Source: Rhabditoides inermis
Lineage: Eukaryota; Nematoda; Chromadorea; Rhabditida; Rhabditidae
DNA length: 64,000 bases
Direction of reading: 5' to 3'
Assembly (NCBI GenBank): GCA_963966185.1
Contig: CAWZYM010000265.1
Coordinates: forward strand, 1-64,000
Of the stretch, positions 20,965-32,351 are shown piece after piece. The position numbers and the translations under genes were made by a program. Numbering within the stretch: the stretch's first letter is position 1; the number at the start of each line of letters is the position of its first letter. The notes under the pieces were generated by a model. That model saw nothing but the letters and a program-made list of their open reading frames with translations, searched no databases and had not been told where the DNA came from.

Positions 20965-22319
20965 TTATCGAGAGTGCTGCACGTTGTTCATCGAATCCAT
21001 TGGCTGCTTCACTGGCTGCTCCACTGGCTGCTCCAGTGGCTGCTCCACTGGCTGCTCCACGGAACCCGAGAGGACGCCTGGGAACTGCACCGAAGCTGGC
21101 TCCTGTCATTTGACCATATGTATAATATTTTAATATAGTATTCTCACCTGAATGATCCGGGCAGGGTCGGGAACACACAGCGCAGCGGTGTTGAGTGCTG
21201 CCTGCGCACAACGCTGTAAGAAGCATACATGAAGTTTGTGCACAGTAAAAAAATAATATATCACTCACATCAAGGTAGGCTTCGAACGCGCTCAAGACGA
21301 CTTCGGCCTTCTCTCGCTGGTCTAGAGTTCCTGCCAGAATTCCTGCTCCAGTGACCGAAGTATTGAAGACAGCCACGCCCGGAACTGACGAGTGAATCTG
21401 AAAAATTTTCCCGTAAAAAAACCAAACACCAAATACTTACGTGTTCGACTATCTTGCCGGCCTCAGACCAGGCAATGCACACACGCATGTCGTTCTGCAT
21501 TCTCGCCTTCCTCTTTGCCATACGACGCAGAGACCGGCGATAGCTGCTCTTCATCCTGTTGACCAGTCTATTGAGACACTTAATCTTCTTGTCCCTGCTT
21601 TTCAGCTGAGTCGCCATAACCGCAACATTCGTGTTCAATAGAGCCGCATTCTTTACTTCCTCCTTCACTTCCTCGCAGCGCGCCTTGTGTTCCAACTCAG
21701 AGCTGTTACCCTGGCCATTCCGCTTATGAATTAATGCCCCCATCACACACATCAAAAAGGATTTGCATTCCAATAAAACTTTCCGCACATTTACAACAAC
21801 AGGTTTGCAGTCAACCGCATCTCCGTTGCAAGAGTTCATGAGCGACTCACACGCAACAATCGCGGTGGTTGTATGAGACAAAGCAAGCACGGAATCTCTA
21901 GTAGCACGAAAATGCATATTGTCGTCAGAGATAGCAAGATTCAACGGTACATCAACATTGCAATTTGCGTTTCTCTGAGCAGATATGAACGACGCATGCG
22001 ACTGATGACCACGCTGTTTCGAGGTGTGAGCGGGAACGCGAACCTCTTGTGACACATTCAGAGATTTGTTGGTCGCCATATCACCTGCCTCGGGAATACG
22101 CATAAGCATTCTCGGAGGAGGGAGGGTCGGTCGCACAGAGTGCTGTACACGAAACCCGGGCAAACGCCGAGGCGAAGTGCCCATCGGAGGGACGGTGGGT
22201 TTCCCCAACTCCACTCCATGGCGATTTCGAAGAACGCCATCCTTACCCACAGTTGCCAAAACACCACTGCTCAAACGATCTACATAAACAGTACGCGTTT
22301 TCGTCTTGGACGGAAACAT
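20965..22319 (-). CDS. Unidentified basic protein with C-terminal Val-Glu-Gln-Pro repeats, about 403 aa (copy 1)
   Basis: Four exons, all phase 0 and GT-AG: 22319-21441, 21397-21269, 21213-21148, 21102-20965 (TAA). I do not recognise the family. The N-terminal part is basic and proline-containing; a helical, Arg/Lys-rich stretch (Arg-Met-Ala-Lys-Arg-Lys-Ala-Arg) ends exon 1. Exon 2 encodes a compact Gly/Val/Ala-rich segment. Exon 4 has five near-perfect four-residue repeats (Val/Leu-Glu/Lys-Gln-Pro). The ATG at 22319 is the first in the frame; an upstream TAG closes the frame unless an earlier exon splices in. A Gly/Ala-rich frame over exon 4 is a shadow. Confidence 0.65.
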
Positions 22320-22570
22320 GCGCAGGGATCGCGAAGCAGAAGGAAAGAGACATCGCAACGAAACAAAAAACCTCTAAATACCCACATGATACTTGGCGAA
22401 TTGTACTCCACGCGGCCCACTTCCTTGGCGCGACCCAATAAATACATAAAATATAAAAAAAAAGCTAATACAGCCTATTAAAAAAACAATAAATACACAG
22501 GAACAAAATGTAATGAAATAACTTCATTGTCTCCAAATACACAAGAAATTAGCGCAAAGAAAATACTAAC

Positions 22571-22827
22571 CAAAGCTTCGACGGATCCCATTTCTTGAAT
22601 AAACCGAGATGACAAGAAGAAGAAGAGTCCCAGCGCCCATCGGAGACTCCGGCTTCGTCACGCTGCACCGGCACAGAGACTGGGCAAGGATCTAAAACGA
22701 ACGATGTTGATAGAATGGTAACAATCAATACACAAAAGAAGAAAACACATCGGCGATCGGCTGACCGGCGGTAGCTGATTGGCGGCTGCGTCTCGGCCAG
22801 CTCCCAGAAGTCATCATCGAAGGACAT
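22571..22827 (-). CDS. 5' exons of an unidentified gene (copy 1, partial)
   Basis: ATG at 22827 begins Met-Ser-Phe-Asp-Asp-Asp-Phe-Trp-Glu-Leu. Exon 1 is 22827-22749 and exon 2 is 22691-22571, separated by a 57-nt intron that is also open in frame; a GTTAGT donor follows at 22570. No downstream exon was placed with confidence, though 22375-22420 has a short coding-like stretch before a GTATTT donor. It could be the 5' end of the next gene (20965-22319), but phases do not prove it. Confidence 0.5.
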
Positions 22828-22829
22828 GC

Positions 22830-23647
22830 TGAAACAAACCATGTTGGTTGAATGGAAAACAATGTGGAACTGACTAAACGGAGACAGTATGCCACACGTA
22901 TCAAAACAACGTGCATACGCGAGAGTTTTTTTTTTTTAAATAAATAACATTAAAACCATATCAGCTCGCGTTACGCGGGTTAACAAGTAACTGAGTCTCG
23001 CACTTTTCACAGTGCTAGACAACAAACTAACTGAATAGAATTTAAGTGATTTAGAATGCGAAATAACAAAAAAAGGCAACAATTCGAAATTATTCGAAAT
23101 CATCCATTCCACACACAATACGACATCTGGTGAAAATAACAACGTAATTGTGTCCAGAGTGGACTTAAGTGAGTAAAACACAATAAAACTTGCAAATTTT
23201 CAATAGAAACATTCAAATACAACATATTTGTAAAAAAAAATCGTAATTTTTTAATTTTTTTGTACGATTCGCTACTATCGACAAACAAATTTCGTTCATA
23301 TTTCCCGCATTCTCCCTGATTTGATGGAAGCAAAAAGAGCTCCACAATCGGAGAACCGCCATTGCTATCAAACGGGGAGAACGGCCGTATCGAGCCGTGA
23401 ACTCGCTAAAAAATGAAGTTTTCAAAAATCGGTCAACGCAGTTCCGGGGAACTCTCAAAATCATTCCATTAACCCATTGGACACATTTTGATATCTTTTG
23501 AAATGACAGAGATATTGCGATTTGAAAGACGTCCCAGGGACTTCGTGGCGGGACCAATTTCTATTGCCCGTAGTCATCCTTTAAGACAGGATCAATCTAT
23601 GTGCTGATAAGCTCAAGCGCAAACTAAGATGTAATCCAGCCTAAGAT
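22830..23647. other. Intergenic part of module C1
   Basis: AT-rich, no supported gene. Long minus-strand frames lack start and splice context. Nearly identical to 61436-62249 apart from homopolymer lengths and a few substitutions. Confidence 0.55.
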
Positions 23648-24576
23648 TATCTTTTAAAAGGACTTCCGTAAGAGAAGAGTTTGTGTTACTCAACGTAATG
23701 CAACAAAAGCTCATGCATTTTATCAATCGAAATAGTAAACAAACCTGCTCTTTCTGCAATAAAAACTAATGCGAGCAAATGTTGTATGTCGGTAAATTGA
23801 TTTCGGTATCCGATCGATTATATATAACTTTTGAATTATTGGAGCAGATTTGTGTACTATTTCGATTGATAAAATGCATGAGCTTTTGTTGCATTACGTT
23901 GAGTAACACAAACTCTTCTCTTACGGAAGTCCTTTTAAAAGATAATGAATGTACTTTTATTGGATTTCATATAAATCCATCTACATTAACATGAACCACA
24001 AAACATTTTTTAAAAGAAATCGAACAGTTCACCCACCTTGTTGAGTCCAAAATTGTATAAAATTTGCAAAAAAAGAGTTTAGTTAATGCTGATGGGAAAG
24101 TTTACAATTCCAATGTCATTTCTATGTTAAATCATATATTACAAAAGGTTTGCCACCAGCCGGAACCGAACTCGAGCCATGTGTATCAACGTGCGCAATC
24201 GCTAACCACAACACTAATGTGCGCACGACAGAGCACGCGATCTAAACGATATCAGTGCAATCCACAGGCAGTGCGAATTGTGCACTTCCTGTCTGCTGGG
24301 GGCAGCCGGTGCGCGCCACCCCCCCCCCCTAGAAAACGTTCCGTACACGGGGGATTGCCTGCCCCTCAGGGGGCGCGCGCGCGTATCTCGCTTCCTACAA
24401 CAGCTAGCGTTACCAAAATCGAAACTTAACCATTTTCTAACATCCTGATAACATCTATCAGCATCACATTGTTCTCGTAAAGATTCTAAGGGACCTTTCG
24501 TTCAGTCGCCTTTTGCCGTTTCTAGCGCGCGACTAGGGTTAACACAAACCAACCAGCGCTGCCGCGCTGGTTGTAA
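23648..24576 (+). mobile_element. 929-bp hairpin-ended Helitron-like element, absent from module C2
   Basis: Starts TTATCTTTTAAAAGG and ends GCGCTGGTTGTAA. At 62249/62250 the flanks are joined as CCTAAGA/TGTAGG, so the whole block inserted between A and T with no duplication longer than one base. The first ~110 bp recur inverted at about 23848-23945. The middle keeps about 40 bp homologous to the RT-fragment start of the 15703-17313 element, so this looks like an internal-deletion derivative. The 3' part has a tRNA-like stretch, a C/G run and the terminal hairpin. Confidence 0.75.
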
Positions 24577-24664
24577 TGTAGGTCAGCCGAAGGTTAGCCT
24601 TGTTTATCCACATATTTTTCATGCTTGCCTTTTATCGTTATTACTTCTCCCTTGCCGTGGACAT

Positions 24665-25075
24665 AAACACTTCAATATAAACTGCTAGAGATGTTGTAAT
24701 GTAGTGTGAGTGTATAGGTGTAAGGACGTGTAAGGGGTAAGGAACTACAAATAACAACTACCATTCATACAGTTCTCTAGCTGAACTTTGCGTAATTCAA
24801 AGCATTCCTAGAGATACGCAAATTTATTCAAAAGTTCTCGAATACAAATGTATAGTGGCTTAGTACAATGTGAGGGCAAGCGTAAATATCTTTATCAGTT
24901 AGATAGTTCTCGACCTAAAGTTTGAAGATTAGAAAAAAAGAAAATACAAAACTGTCACGTTTGAAATAACCTTCCCTCTGTCACGTATGAAATGACACAA
25001 TGTCTATACATATAAGCCGCTAGTGTTTTGTATTCGAGTGTACTTGACTAGGTTTGTACGTCTAGAACTTTATTG
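24665..25075. repeat. Module D upstream repeat (copy 1)
   Basis: 24665-24920 matches 1785-2000 and 13810-13960. 24950-25070 is the inverse of 2140-2250. The copy at 62345-63170 is interrupted by a MITE. Confidence 0.65.
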
Positions 25076-26018
25076 AGGGCCCTTTTATACTCCGCCGCCA
25101 CCGCACCGCTCGCCGCTCGCCGCCGAGACGAGTATTCTCACCGCTCGCCGTGGGGAGTAAAGTGGACAGAAATCCCAAATGATTGACTGAGTTTTACACG
25201 AGTTATGATTCGCAGGCAAGCTGACTGTAGCGAAAGAGTTATAGCAAAACTCGTCAGCGGATCCGAACCCGCGACCCGTGATTGTCAGACGAAACTTTAA
25301 CCAGTTGCGCCATAGAAGCAATGTCTGCTGGCAGCTAATTCTGAGCGACCTCACTGCGTTTATCGAAAAGAAATGACGGTCATTTCTTAACAATTTCTCT
25401 TGAAACGTAAGCTTGCGAAAACTTGAAAGCTCTTAGTTACCGTATCATCCATTTGGAATTTTCGTGCCCGGACCCACCATGGGGAAGTTAGTGGGTCTTT
25501 TCAATTTTTTGCCGTCTTTAGTCAACGGACGGAGGGCGGCGTACAAAAAGCGTAGGGTGCTCATAATTCGTGTTTCTTTCTATTACTAACTGAAACTTAT
25601 GTTAAATCAATCAAAACTTTGTCTACTTAACAAATACATGATTAATGTATACTGTACTCTCTAGTACACAATTTATGTGACTGTCTAAATCTCAGCACAG
25701 GAAGCTCAAATTGTACCGAAACTAGTATATTCTGAATCAGAACTGAGTATTGTTCCATAGTACAACAAAACTTATGAAACAAAACGATCATATTTAAAAA
25801 ACATTCAAGCACCCTCGCCGCAGCGGCGAAAATACTCGCGAACATTATCGCCGCTGGAGACCGCTATCGGTGGCGGCCGCCGCCAGTGGTGAGTGGCGGC
25901 GTTCGAGTATAAAAAAGTGCGCGAGCGGCCAGCGGTCAGCGGCCGGCGGTGTCAATCGATATCTGTATCTTTTGCTCTACGCCGCTAGCGGCGGCGGCGG
26001 AGTATAAAAGGGCTCTTA
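25075..26018. mobile_element. CCG-rich TIR element with nested SINE insertion (module D1)
   Basis: Ends GAGGGCCCTTTTATACTCCG and its inverse at about 25999-26015, both leading into CCG/CGG-rich arms. A third TATAAAA preceded by GAGT occurs at about 25906. The interior is AT-rich. A 361-bp segment (25160-25520) holding a tRNA-like SINE is absent from the copy at 63170-63750. No coding capacity. Confidence 0.55.
25160..25520 (-). mobile_element. SINE-bearing insertion, absent from module D2
   Basis: Contains the tRNA-derived unit at 25160-25325 in minus orientation (A-box segment GGCGCAACTGG, B box GGGTTCGGATCC) plus about 195 bp of other sequence. The empty site in D2 (63258) reads GGGGAGTAGTCAACGG; flanks here share TA, so the duplication is at most 2-3 bp. 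Confidence 0.65.
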
Positions 26019-26034
26019 GATAAATATTTTTTGC

Positions 26035-26165
26035 AATTTTCGCGAAAAAACGACGATTCTGCGTTACTCTCGAATCTGCTACTGCCACGGATGCAGACGG
26101 AAATTTGAATTACCCGCTAACGCTCCGATACTGCACGTTCGGGTCAGAGAGAAAAGCGCAAATGA
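26035..26165 (+). mobile_element. Truncated tRNA-like TIR element (module D1/A2 junction)
   Basis: Matches the interior of the 4013-4366 element up to GAGAAAAGCGCAAATGA, where similarity stops. Also at 63768-63902. Confidence 0.55.
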
Positions 26166-26172
26166 TTCTGTT

Positions 26173-26315
26173 CTAACACGTTACTGGAAAATCCATTTTT
26201 CCACTAGACAACTCGATTTTCCAGTTATATTTTCCATTTTTGCAGTGGAAAAGTGGAAAATCCAGTGACTTGAATTTCCAGTTTTCCACTGCTGGCTGCT
26301 GGATTTTCCTGACTT
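26173..26315. repeat. TGGAAAA/TTTTCCA inverted-repeat cluster
   Basis: Dense alternation of TTTTCCA and TGGAAAA motifs able to fold into nested hairpins. Also present at 63910-64000, where the window ends. Confidence 0.7.
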
Positions 26316-26566
26316 GAAAATCTTGAGACAAATCCCTGAACAACATTCCCCGTATGCCAAAACAGTTCGCGTCAACAACCAAAACAGTCCGCGTCAACAA
26401 ATCTGCGTCAACAAAGCTAGTCCACTAATCCGCATAGTTGCTTAATGAGTAACAGAAAGCGGGTAAATTTGGCAACCTACGCAACAGTTCTTGAGACATT
26501 AATATCATCCTGTTTGCAAACTGCAAGTATAAAAGAAGGAAGACGAGATGACGGTTACAGCCTACG

Positions 26567-29500
26567 ATGCCGATAGAAGAGCACCACATCGCAGCCGCGC
26601 TCGTTTTCCTCGTGAGTTATCAGTTATCAGACGTTCTCTCCAAAATTCAAAACTCACTATTAAAATAAAAGTGCAGATCTCGGCGTCTGGTCTGGCCATC
26701 AATGTCACTCTGCTTCTCCTCATTCGTTCCGTCCAATCACTTCACAACTCGTTCGGAATTCTCACCACCGGACAAGTGAGCATTTCTTTTCGGTTTCTAC
26801 ATTTTCCGATCTCTGCGTTTAGATTCTCGCCAACGCCATTTTCCTATGCTGCTGGACGTTTGTGTTCTCTCCCACAGTTTTCTTGTGAGTTTGCATTTCG
26901 AAGCAAAATTAATTGAAAATCTCTGTGACACTATAACAATAGTGTTTTTTGTAAACCTTGCCTTTGTTCAAAGTTGTTGTGTTTTCACAAACTGAGTGTT
27001 TTCAGAAAACACTATATTTTTCATGAAAACAGCAGAAAACTGAGAAGACGCTCTAGCCGTAGGTCCGGACAGATGATCACTACAGTAACTACTGATGGTT
27101 TTTTTTGTTGATACGAGTTTACGTTTGAACAAAAATGTGCCACAGTATTTGTTTAGCGTTGAACGCGGTGTTGTATCTCCAGATATTATCTAATTCGTTA
27201 GAATACTTGCTAATTTGTTAGAATTAGCGGGCATCATTTATAGGCTTTTATGCAGTAACTGGTTATTAGCACTCTCTAGAAGCGAAAAAATTTGCTTACA
27301 ATGATAATTAAAAGTCAGTCGCAATAGTAATAGTAATCTGCTTGAACTTTTTAACTTGTGTCAGTCATTCAAGCTTCTGGAACGTTTGTTCACTAAAAAT
27401 AAACCTAAAGAGAAAAAACGCACGATTAATTTTGAGTGCTCGGTCTTTTTTGTGTGTAACCATCACTCTCACGTCGCTAGCGACTGCACTCAAAAGCATT
27501 TGAATGAGTTCGTAGCATTTGAAGTTAACCTTTCACTGTATGTGTTGTTTTTTTTCTTTTCGCTTTCATAAACTTTTTGCGACTAAGCCGTTGAAAAGAT
27601 ACCGAACTTAAAGAAGCGCCACACTTTGAGCCCATGTGTATCGGTTAGATCTATTTTTTCCAACGTGAGCTTGGAGTGTCGTTTAGGTCACAGAAGCCAA
27701 TGGTGACCAAACTGATATCAGAGATACCCTAGGAGGTCACTAGTCGTAAACCGTTCTCGAATCCACATGACCGGCCATACGTTTCGAGATATTTACGTTG
27801 CAAATTTTGAAGCCAAACCGTGTGAATTGCTTTTGCGGTCTGTCACTCTGTTCACGCGAGCTGTGAAGCAGCGGTGTTGGCCTAGTGGTTAGAGCGGTCG
27901 TCTGTCATGCGGCAGGTTTGGGGTTCGCTTCCAGTCGACGCATTTCATTTTGCCGATTCTCTCCGGACTTGTACTTTTTGGTTCGAATGGTTGGAATCAC
28001 GGATGGTGAGGGGATCATGTGTGGAATCCTTCGTCGATATTGTTTTTTTTTTAAAAAAAAAACAGTTTGAAGATCGCAAAAACATTTAGTTTTTAGCCCT
28101 CAACAATACACATGACCGTTCGATTTGAAAAAAAAAATAATGAGAGGAGTTTTCTACCAACTGTCACCAAAAAGGACGGAGAGAATCGGCAAAATGAAAT
28201 GCGTCGACTGGAAGGGGAAGCGAACCCCAAACCTGCCGCATGACAGACGACCGCTCTAACCACCAGGCCACCACCGCTGCTTCACAGCTCGCGTGAATAG
28301 AGTGACAGGTCGCAAAAGCAATCCACGGTCACATAGCTCCAAAAATTGAAACGTAAATGTAAATAGTAAATATCTCGAAACGTATTTTGATATCAGTTTG
28401 GTCACCATAGGCTTCTGTGACCCAAACGACACTCCGAGATTTGAAAAAAATGCATTTGCTAATCAACAACTTGCTACTTGCAAAGTACGCATTCATTGAT
28501 TCATTCGGTCGTCACGAGTTGATTCCAGCGACCTCACTTCTCTCAAGAAGGCGTCGTTCTCGGGACATGTGGGCACAATCCAGCTGATGTGCTATGACAT
28601 TGCCATATTCTCACACTTTTTCGTGTCCATCAACAGGTTCTGCGCCATATTCACACCGATGGCGTACATGAAAGTAAGGAAAGAAGAAGTGATAAAAATG
28701 ATGCAAAACGACAAAAGAAGTGGTTATGGAGAAGAGATTCAGAGTATGAGAAAAATAAAAGAAGAAAGAAAGAGAGAGAGATGAAGAGTTTCAGTACTTC
28801 ACTCAACGTCTCGCCAAGTGGCTAGTGTTGATGATGTGGTCTGCGTCCATCTTCACCTCTCTCCACTTCTACACATTCAGTAAGCAACCTTTCTCGCACA
28901 CAACATCTGAAAAAACGTTCCAGAGCGCTGCTACTTCACGTATTTCGAAGATTTTTGGGCGTTTGGTTTCATTCCGGACGCGTTCTGCCAGGAAATCGGC
29001 TACAAGTTCGACTTTCTCAAGTGAGTGATATGTCATGTTTCACTTTCAATCCGTTCTCGATCGCAGGGCGATGACGTTCCTCGTTCTGATCTGTGTGTTC
29101 GACACGACCACTCTCGTCAAGGTGTTCGTCGTCAACAGACTGGTAGGAATTAGTATATTTTGCGTCTCAATACCTCATTTCTTCAGAGAAACCGCAACTC
29201 AGGAAAGACTTGGACGTCCACGCAAAACAAGCAGATCAACTTTCTGAAACAGGTCTAACAGACTCTAGTGAATAAGTACATGTGCTTACCATTTCAGGCG
29301 TGCCTGCAGGCGGTGGTGTTCCTAGGCGAGCTGGTCATCTACTTCTACGTGTCGCCGTGGTTCGGCAGCCGACTGGCCAGGTTCTCGCTCACCTCGTGTC
29401 TGTGGGCCGGACTGGCGGGCGTCGACGGGTGAGGAAAAGGGGGAGAAATTGCCCGCACCTTTAGTCTTGCAGCTTCATCACCTTCTTCTACAACAAGGAT

Positions 29501-29584
29501 TTCCGCAACATTCTCCGCACCAAGCTCAACAGCGCAGCCGCCAACGTTTTCCAGTCAGCCGTTTCTCCTCTTTTTTGTGTATGA
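26567..29584 (+). CDS. Srx 7TM GPCR, paralogue A copy 2
   Basis: Exons: 26567-26611, 26677-26775, 26823-26884, 28529-28673, 28795-28879, 28924-29020, 29067-29142, 29187-29252, 29298-29428, 29473-29584. All phases agree. Differs from copy A1 by a few substitutions, for example Phe to Tyr in exon 6 and one fewer A in intron 5. Its exon 1-3 flanks (from about 26320) resemble A1 less closely than the exon 4-10 part does. Intron 3 is longer than in A1 because the full left arm of the fold-back element is kept. Confidence 0.85.
27675..28436. mobile_element. Fold-back element with tRNA-like arms (srx A2 intron 3), longest copy
   Basis: The left arm begins at the GGAGTGTCGTTT motif and the right arm ends at its inverse AAACGACACTCC, giving arms over 250 bp with a ~60-bp unmatched stretch in the left arm. 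tRNA-like segments at about 27873-27945 (+) and 28202-28278 (-). Confidence 0.65.
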
Positions 29585-30021
29585 CAACTCGTGAGTAGGC
29601 TCTGAACCTACACTTGTGAAAACAAGAAACAGTGGTTTCCACAAAACGTGTTTCATTCAGAGCTCCCACGATGCAGTCGTCAGTGCACGGCTTGGGCACC
29701 GCGCACGCGATGAGCCACAGCACTACGGAGCCGGCGAGGAAGACGATTCGATCCAACACGCATCTATGATCATCTCAACTTCAATCAACACACCCGCACA
29801 CCACTGAGCAACAATCTGTTTCCATAGACAACACTTTTCGTGATCGTACGTATGCAATAAATTATTCAATTTCGTTTGCGTAGCGAGACGAGGAAGGCGC
29901 TATGTGGGCGGACCCTACTCGCTGCGTGGCAGTCCACTATACCACAACACGCACCGCGAGAAAATACACCATTCTACGGTTCTCTTAGTTTTCCCTGCCC
30001 ACCCAACCACATCTCTTACAG

Positions 30022-30331
30022 AGCCCCTGGCCGGAGCTGTCGCCGCCATTGGCGTATGTAGCAGCAGGAGAGAAGTCTGAACACCTTGCACGCGCAGCTA
30101 TCGCTGCCCGAGCCGCCCTGTTGACCAGACGTGCCTACGCCAGTGCCATCAAGCAGCTGCGAGCGTTCGTCGCCAAAAAGGACCTCCCGCCCAACGCCGC
30201 CGAGACACTGGTCGCCTTTCTCCTTGTTAAGTGGAAACAAGGAGCGTCAGCGTCGTCGCTACGAAGGGTCGCGGCAGCCGCCAGGTTCGGTTCACAGCTT
30301 GTTTTTCTGCTCAAAAAAACTCCCCCTTACC
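30022..30331 (+). pseudogene. Tyrosine recombinase-like fragment (module A2)
   Basis: Same as the fragment at 7818-8127; no disabling changes in the shared part, again cut by the TTAA fold-back element. Confidence 0.45.
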
Positions 30332-30734
30332 TTAAGGGAATACTTACCTACTCGGTAGACCCTAACGCTTGTTCGGATCTCTGCGCTCTCCGTGAAAGCA
30401 TACTATTTCGTCTTCCACTCGCGTGTTCGAGCCTCTATAGCATCGATAGACCAAAACAGGAGCGTTTGACCCTAACGAATTCCCATTACAATCCGAGCGA
30501 TAGAGGGTTGTTAGAGGGTTGATAGAGGCTCGCCTCTTTTTGAGGCAATCTCCATCAACCTTCTATTACCCCTCTATCGAGCCTCGAACGCGCTTCGATC
30601 AAGGCTCCTGTTTGGGTACATCGATGCGATAAAGGCTCGAACACGCGAGTTGAAGACGAAACAGTCTGCTTTCACGGAGAGCGCAAAGGTCCGAACAAGC
30701 ATTTGGGTCTACCGAGTAGCTAAGAACCCCTTAA
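30332..30734. mobile_element. TTAA-flanked fold-back MITE (module A2)
   Basis: Copy of 8128-8530 with isolated substitutions. Confidence 0.6.
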
Positions 30735-30860
30735 TAGCGATGTCGCCGGTCTATCGTCTCTTGTCGGACGGTTTGGAGCGATAGCGGGCGCCGCCATCGC
30801 AGCAGCAGCTAGAGGAAGGAGCGTAATTCACTACAAGCCCTTTATCATGAGCGAACTGAA

Positions 30861-31324
30861 TTACAACCAGCGCGGTAGCGCTGGTTGGTTTGTGTTAAGA
30901 CAAGTCGCGCGCTAGAATCGGCAAAAGGCGACTGAACGAAAGTTCCCTTAGAATCTTTGCGAGAACAATATGATGCTGATGGATGTTATCAGGATGTTAG
31001 AAAATGGTTAAGTTTCGATTGGTAACGATAGCTGTTGTAGGAAGCGAGATACGCGCGCGCGCCCTGAGGGGCAGGCAATCCCCCGTGTACGAATGGTTTT
31101 CTAGGGGGGGGGGGGGGTGGCGCGCAGCGGCTGTCCCCAGCAGACAGGGAGTGCACAATCCGCACTGCCTGTGGATCGCACTGATATCGTTCAGTTTGCG
31201 TGGCCTGCCGTGCGCGCAGTAGTGTTGTGGTTAGCGATTGCGCCCGTTGAGATACATAGCTCGAGTTCGGTACCGGCAGGAGGCAAAATTTTTGTACTAC
31301 ATGATTTCAAATAAAAATGACATT
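30861..31324 (-). mobile_element. Hairpin-ended dispersed repeat (module A2)
   Basis: Copy of 8657-9120; the (ATC)n tract next to it is half as long. Confidence 0.6.
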
Positions 31325-31515
31325 GGGGTTGTACATTTTCCTATCATCATCATCATCATCATCATTTTTTTTATTGTATCTAAACAATATTTTACGGATC
31401 AATGGTACACATGTACACTTATATGATCACAAGAACGTCGAGAAAATTTTAGAGGAATTTCAATTGCTTATCGATTAGGAAAAGGAAACCTGAGTACGGT
31501 AGGGAATACATACTG

Positions 31516-31953
31516 TAGAGACCCCAATGAACATTTGTGTGACCCAAGCGGAATCCTGTGTTCTAATGATCTAATATGCAAATATGCAAAGCACTGGGTT
31601 TTAACCTATGCAGTTAGTTATCTTCAGAGTTTTAACCTATGCAGTTAGATAGCATTCGGTTAGCTGATTTCAGGCATACTTTGTTTGTGGCTGAATATAC
31701 TGTGCTAATACCCAAAAAATTAGTAAATGTCGTCGATGACGTCATCATTCTCTCTGATCTCGCCGCCCTCTCTGTCACGTTGCCCTGTTGAAAGCGCGCG
31801 CTCCGGTGCGCGCGTTTGGCGCGGAATTGTGGCGCGCGTATAAAGTAAACATAGAACATTCATATATATTTCGAAACTACATAACTGAAGTCAGATTATA
31901 ATAATAATATGGTTAGGCAATTTTGAAATCACAATTATTGATTGGGGTCCCTA
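31516..31953. mobile_element. Mutator-like MITE with 9-bp duplication (module A2)
   Basis: Copy of 9333-9770 with TACATACTG at 31507-31515 and 31954-31962. Confidence 0.8.
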
Positions 31954-32351
31954 TACATACTGAGCGGAATTTTATTCACAATTTCGAGGCAACGATGAGT
32001 GAAGAAAGCTTTAGTTGTGTTATTTGTTGCTCTAGAAAGTGGATAGAGTTTGTCGGAATCAACACAAAGATCAATGTCACCTCGCAACACCTTGTACACG
32101 AACACTACGTCTCTTTTATCTCTGCGGTGGGAAAGAGACTCTAGACCTAGACGAGCCCGCACGTGGTCATTAGACAAGTGAGAGAAGCCGCATCGATATG
32201 CTAGACGAGTTAGAAACAAGGATTGGACGGATTCAAGCGTATCCTTGTCGACTTGGTAGTATGGCGAGTAAATCTCAGTGACATATTCAAGAATAGAACG
32301 GACATATATGATGTAGGCTTGTGCGAGAACCTTTTCGTTCCGGATGCGCAA
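31935..32351 (-). pseudogene. CR1/Jockey-like RT C-terminal fragment, uninterrupted (module A2)
   Basis: The 138-codon frame is continuous because the 475-bp MITE of module A1 is absent. The C-terminal end runs into the Mutator-like MITE, which supplies the last codons and stop, so the fragment was truncated before or by that insertion. Confidence 0.75.

Noticed and set aside
21000..21060. Cys/Gly-Cys-Ser repeat frame on the plus strand (and Gly-Ala frame on the minus)
   Set aside because: Alternative frames of the Val-Glu-Gln-Pro coding repeat, whose phase is fixed by three phase-0 splice junctions.
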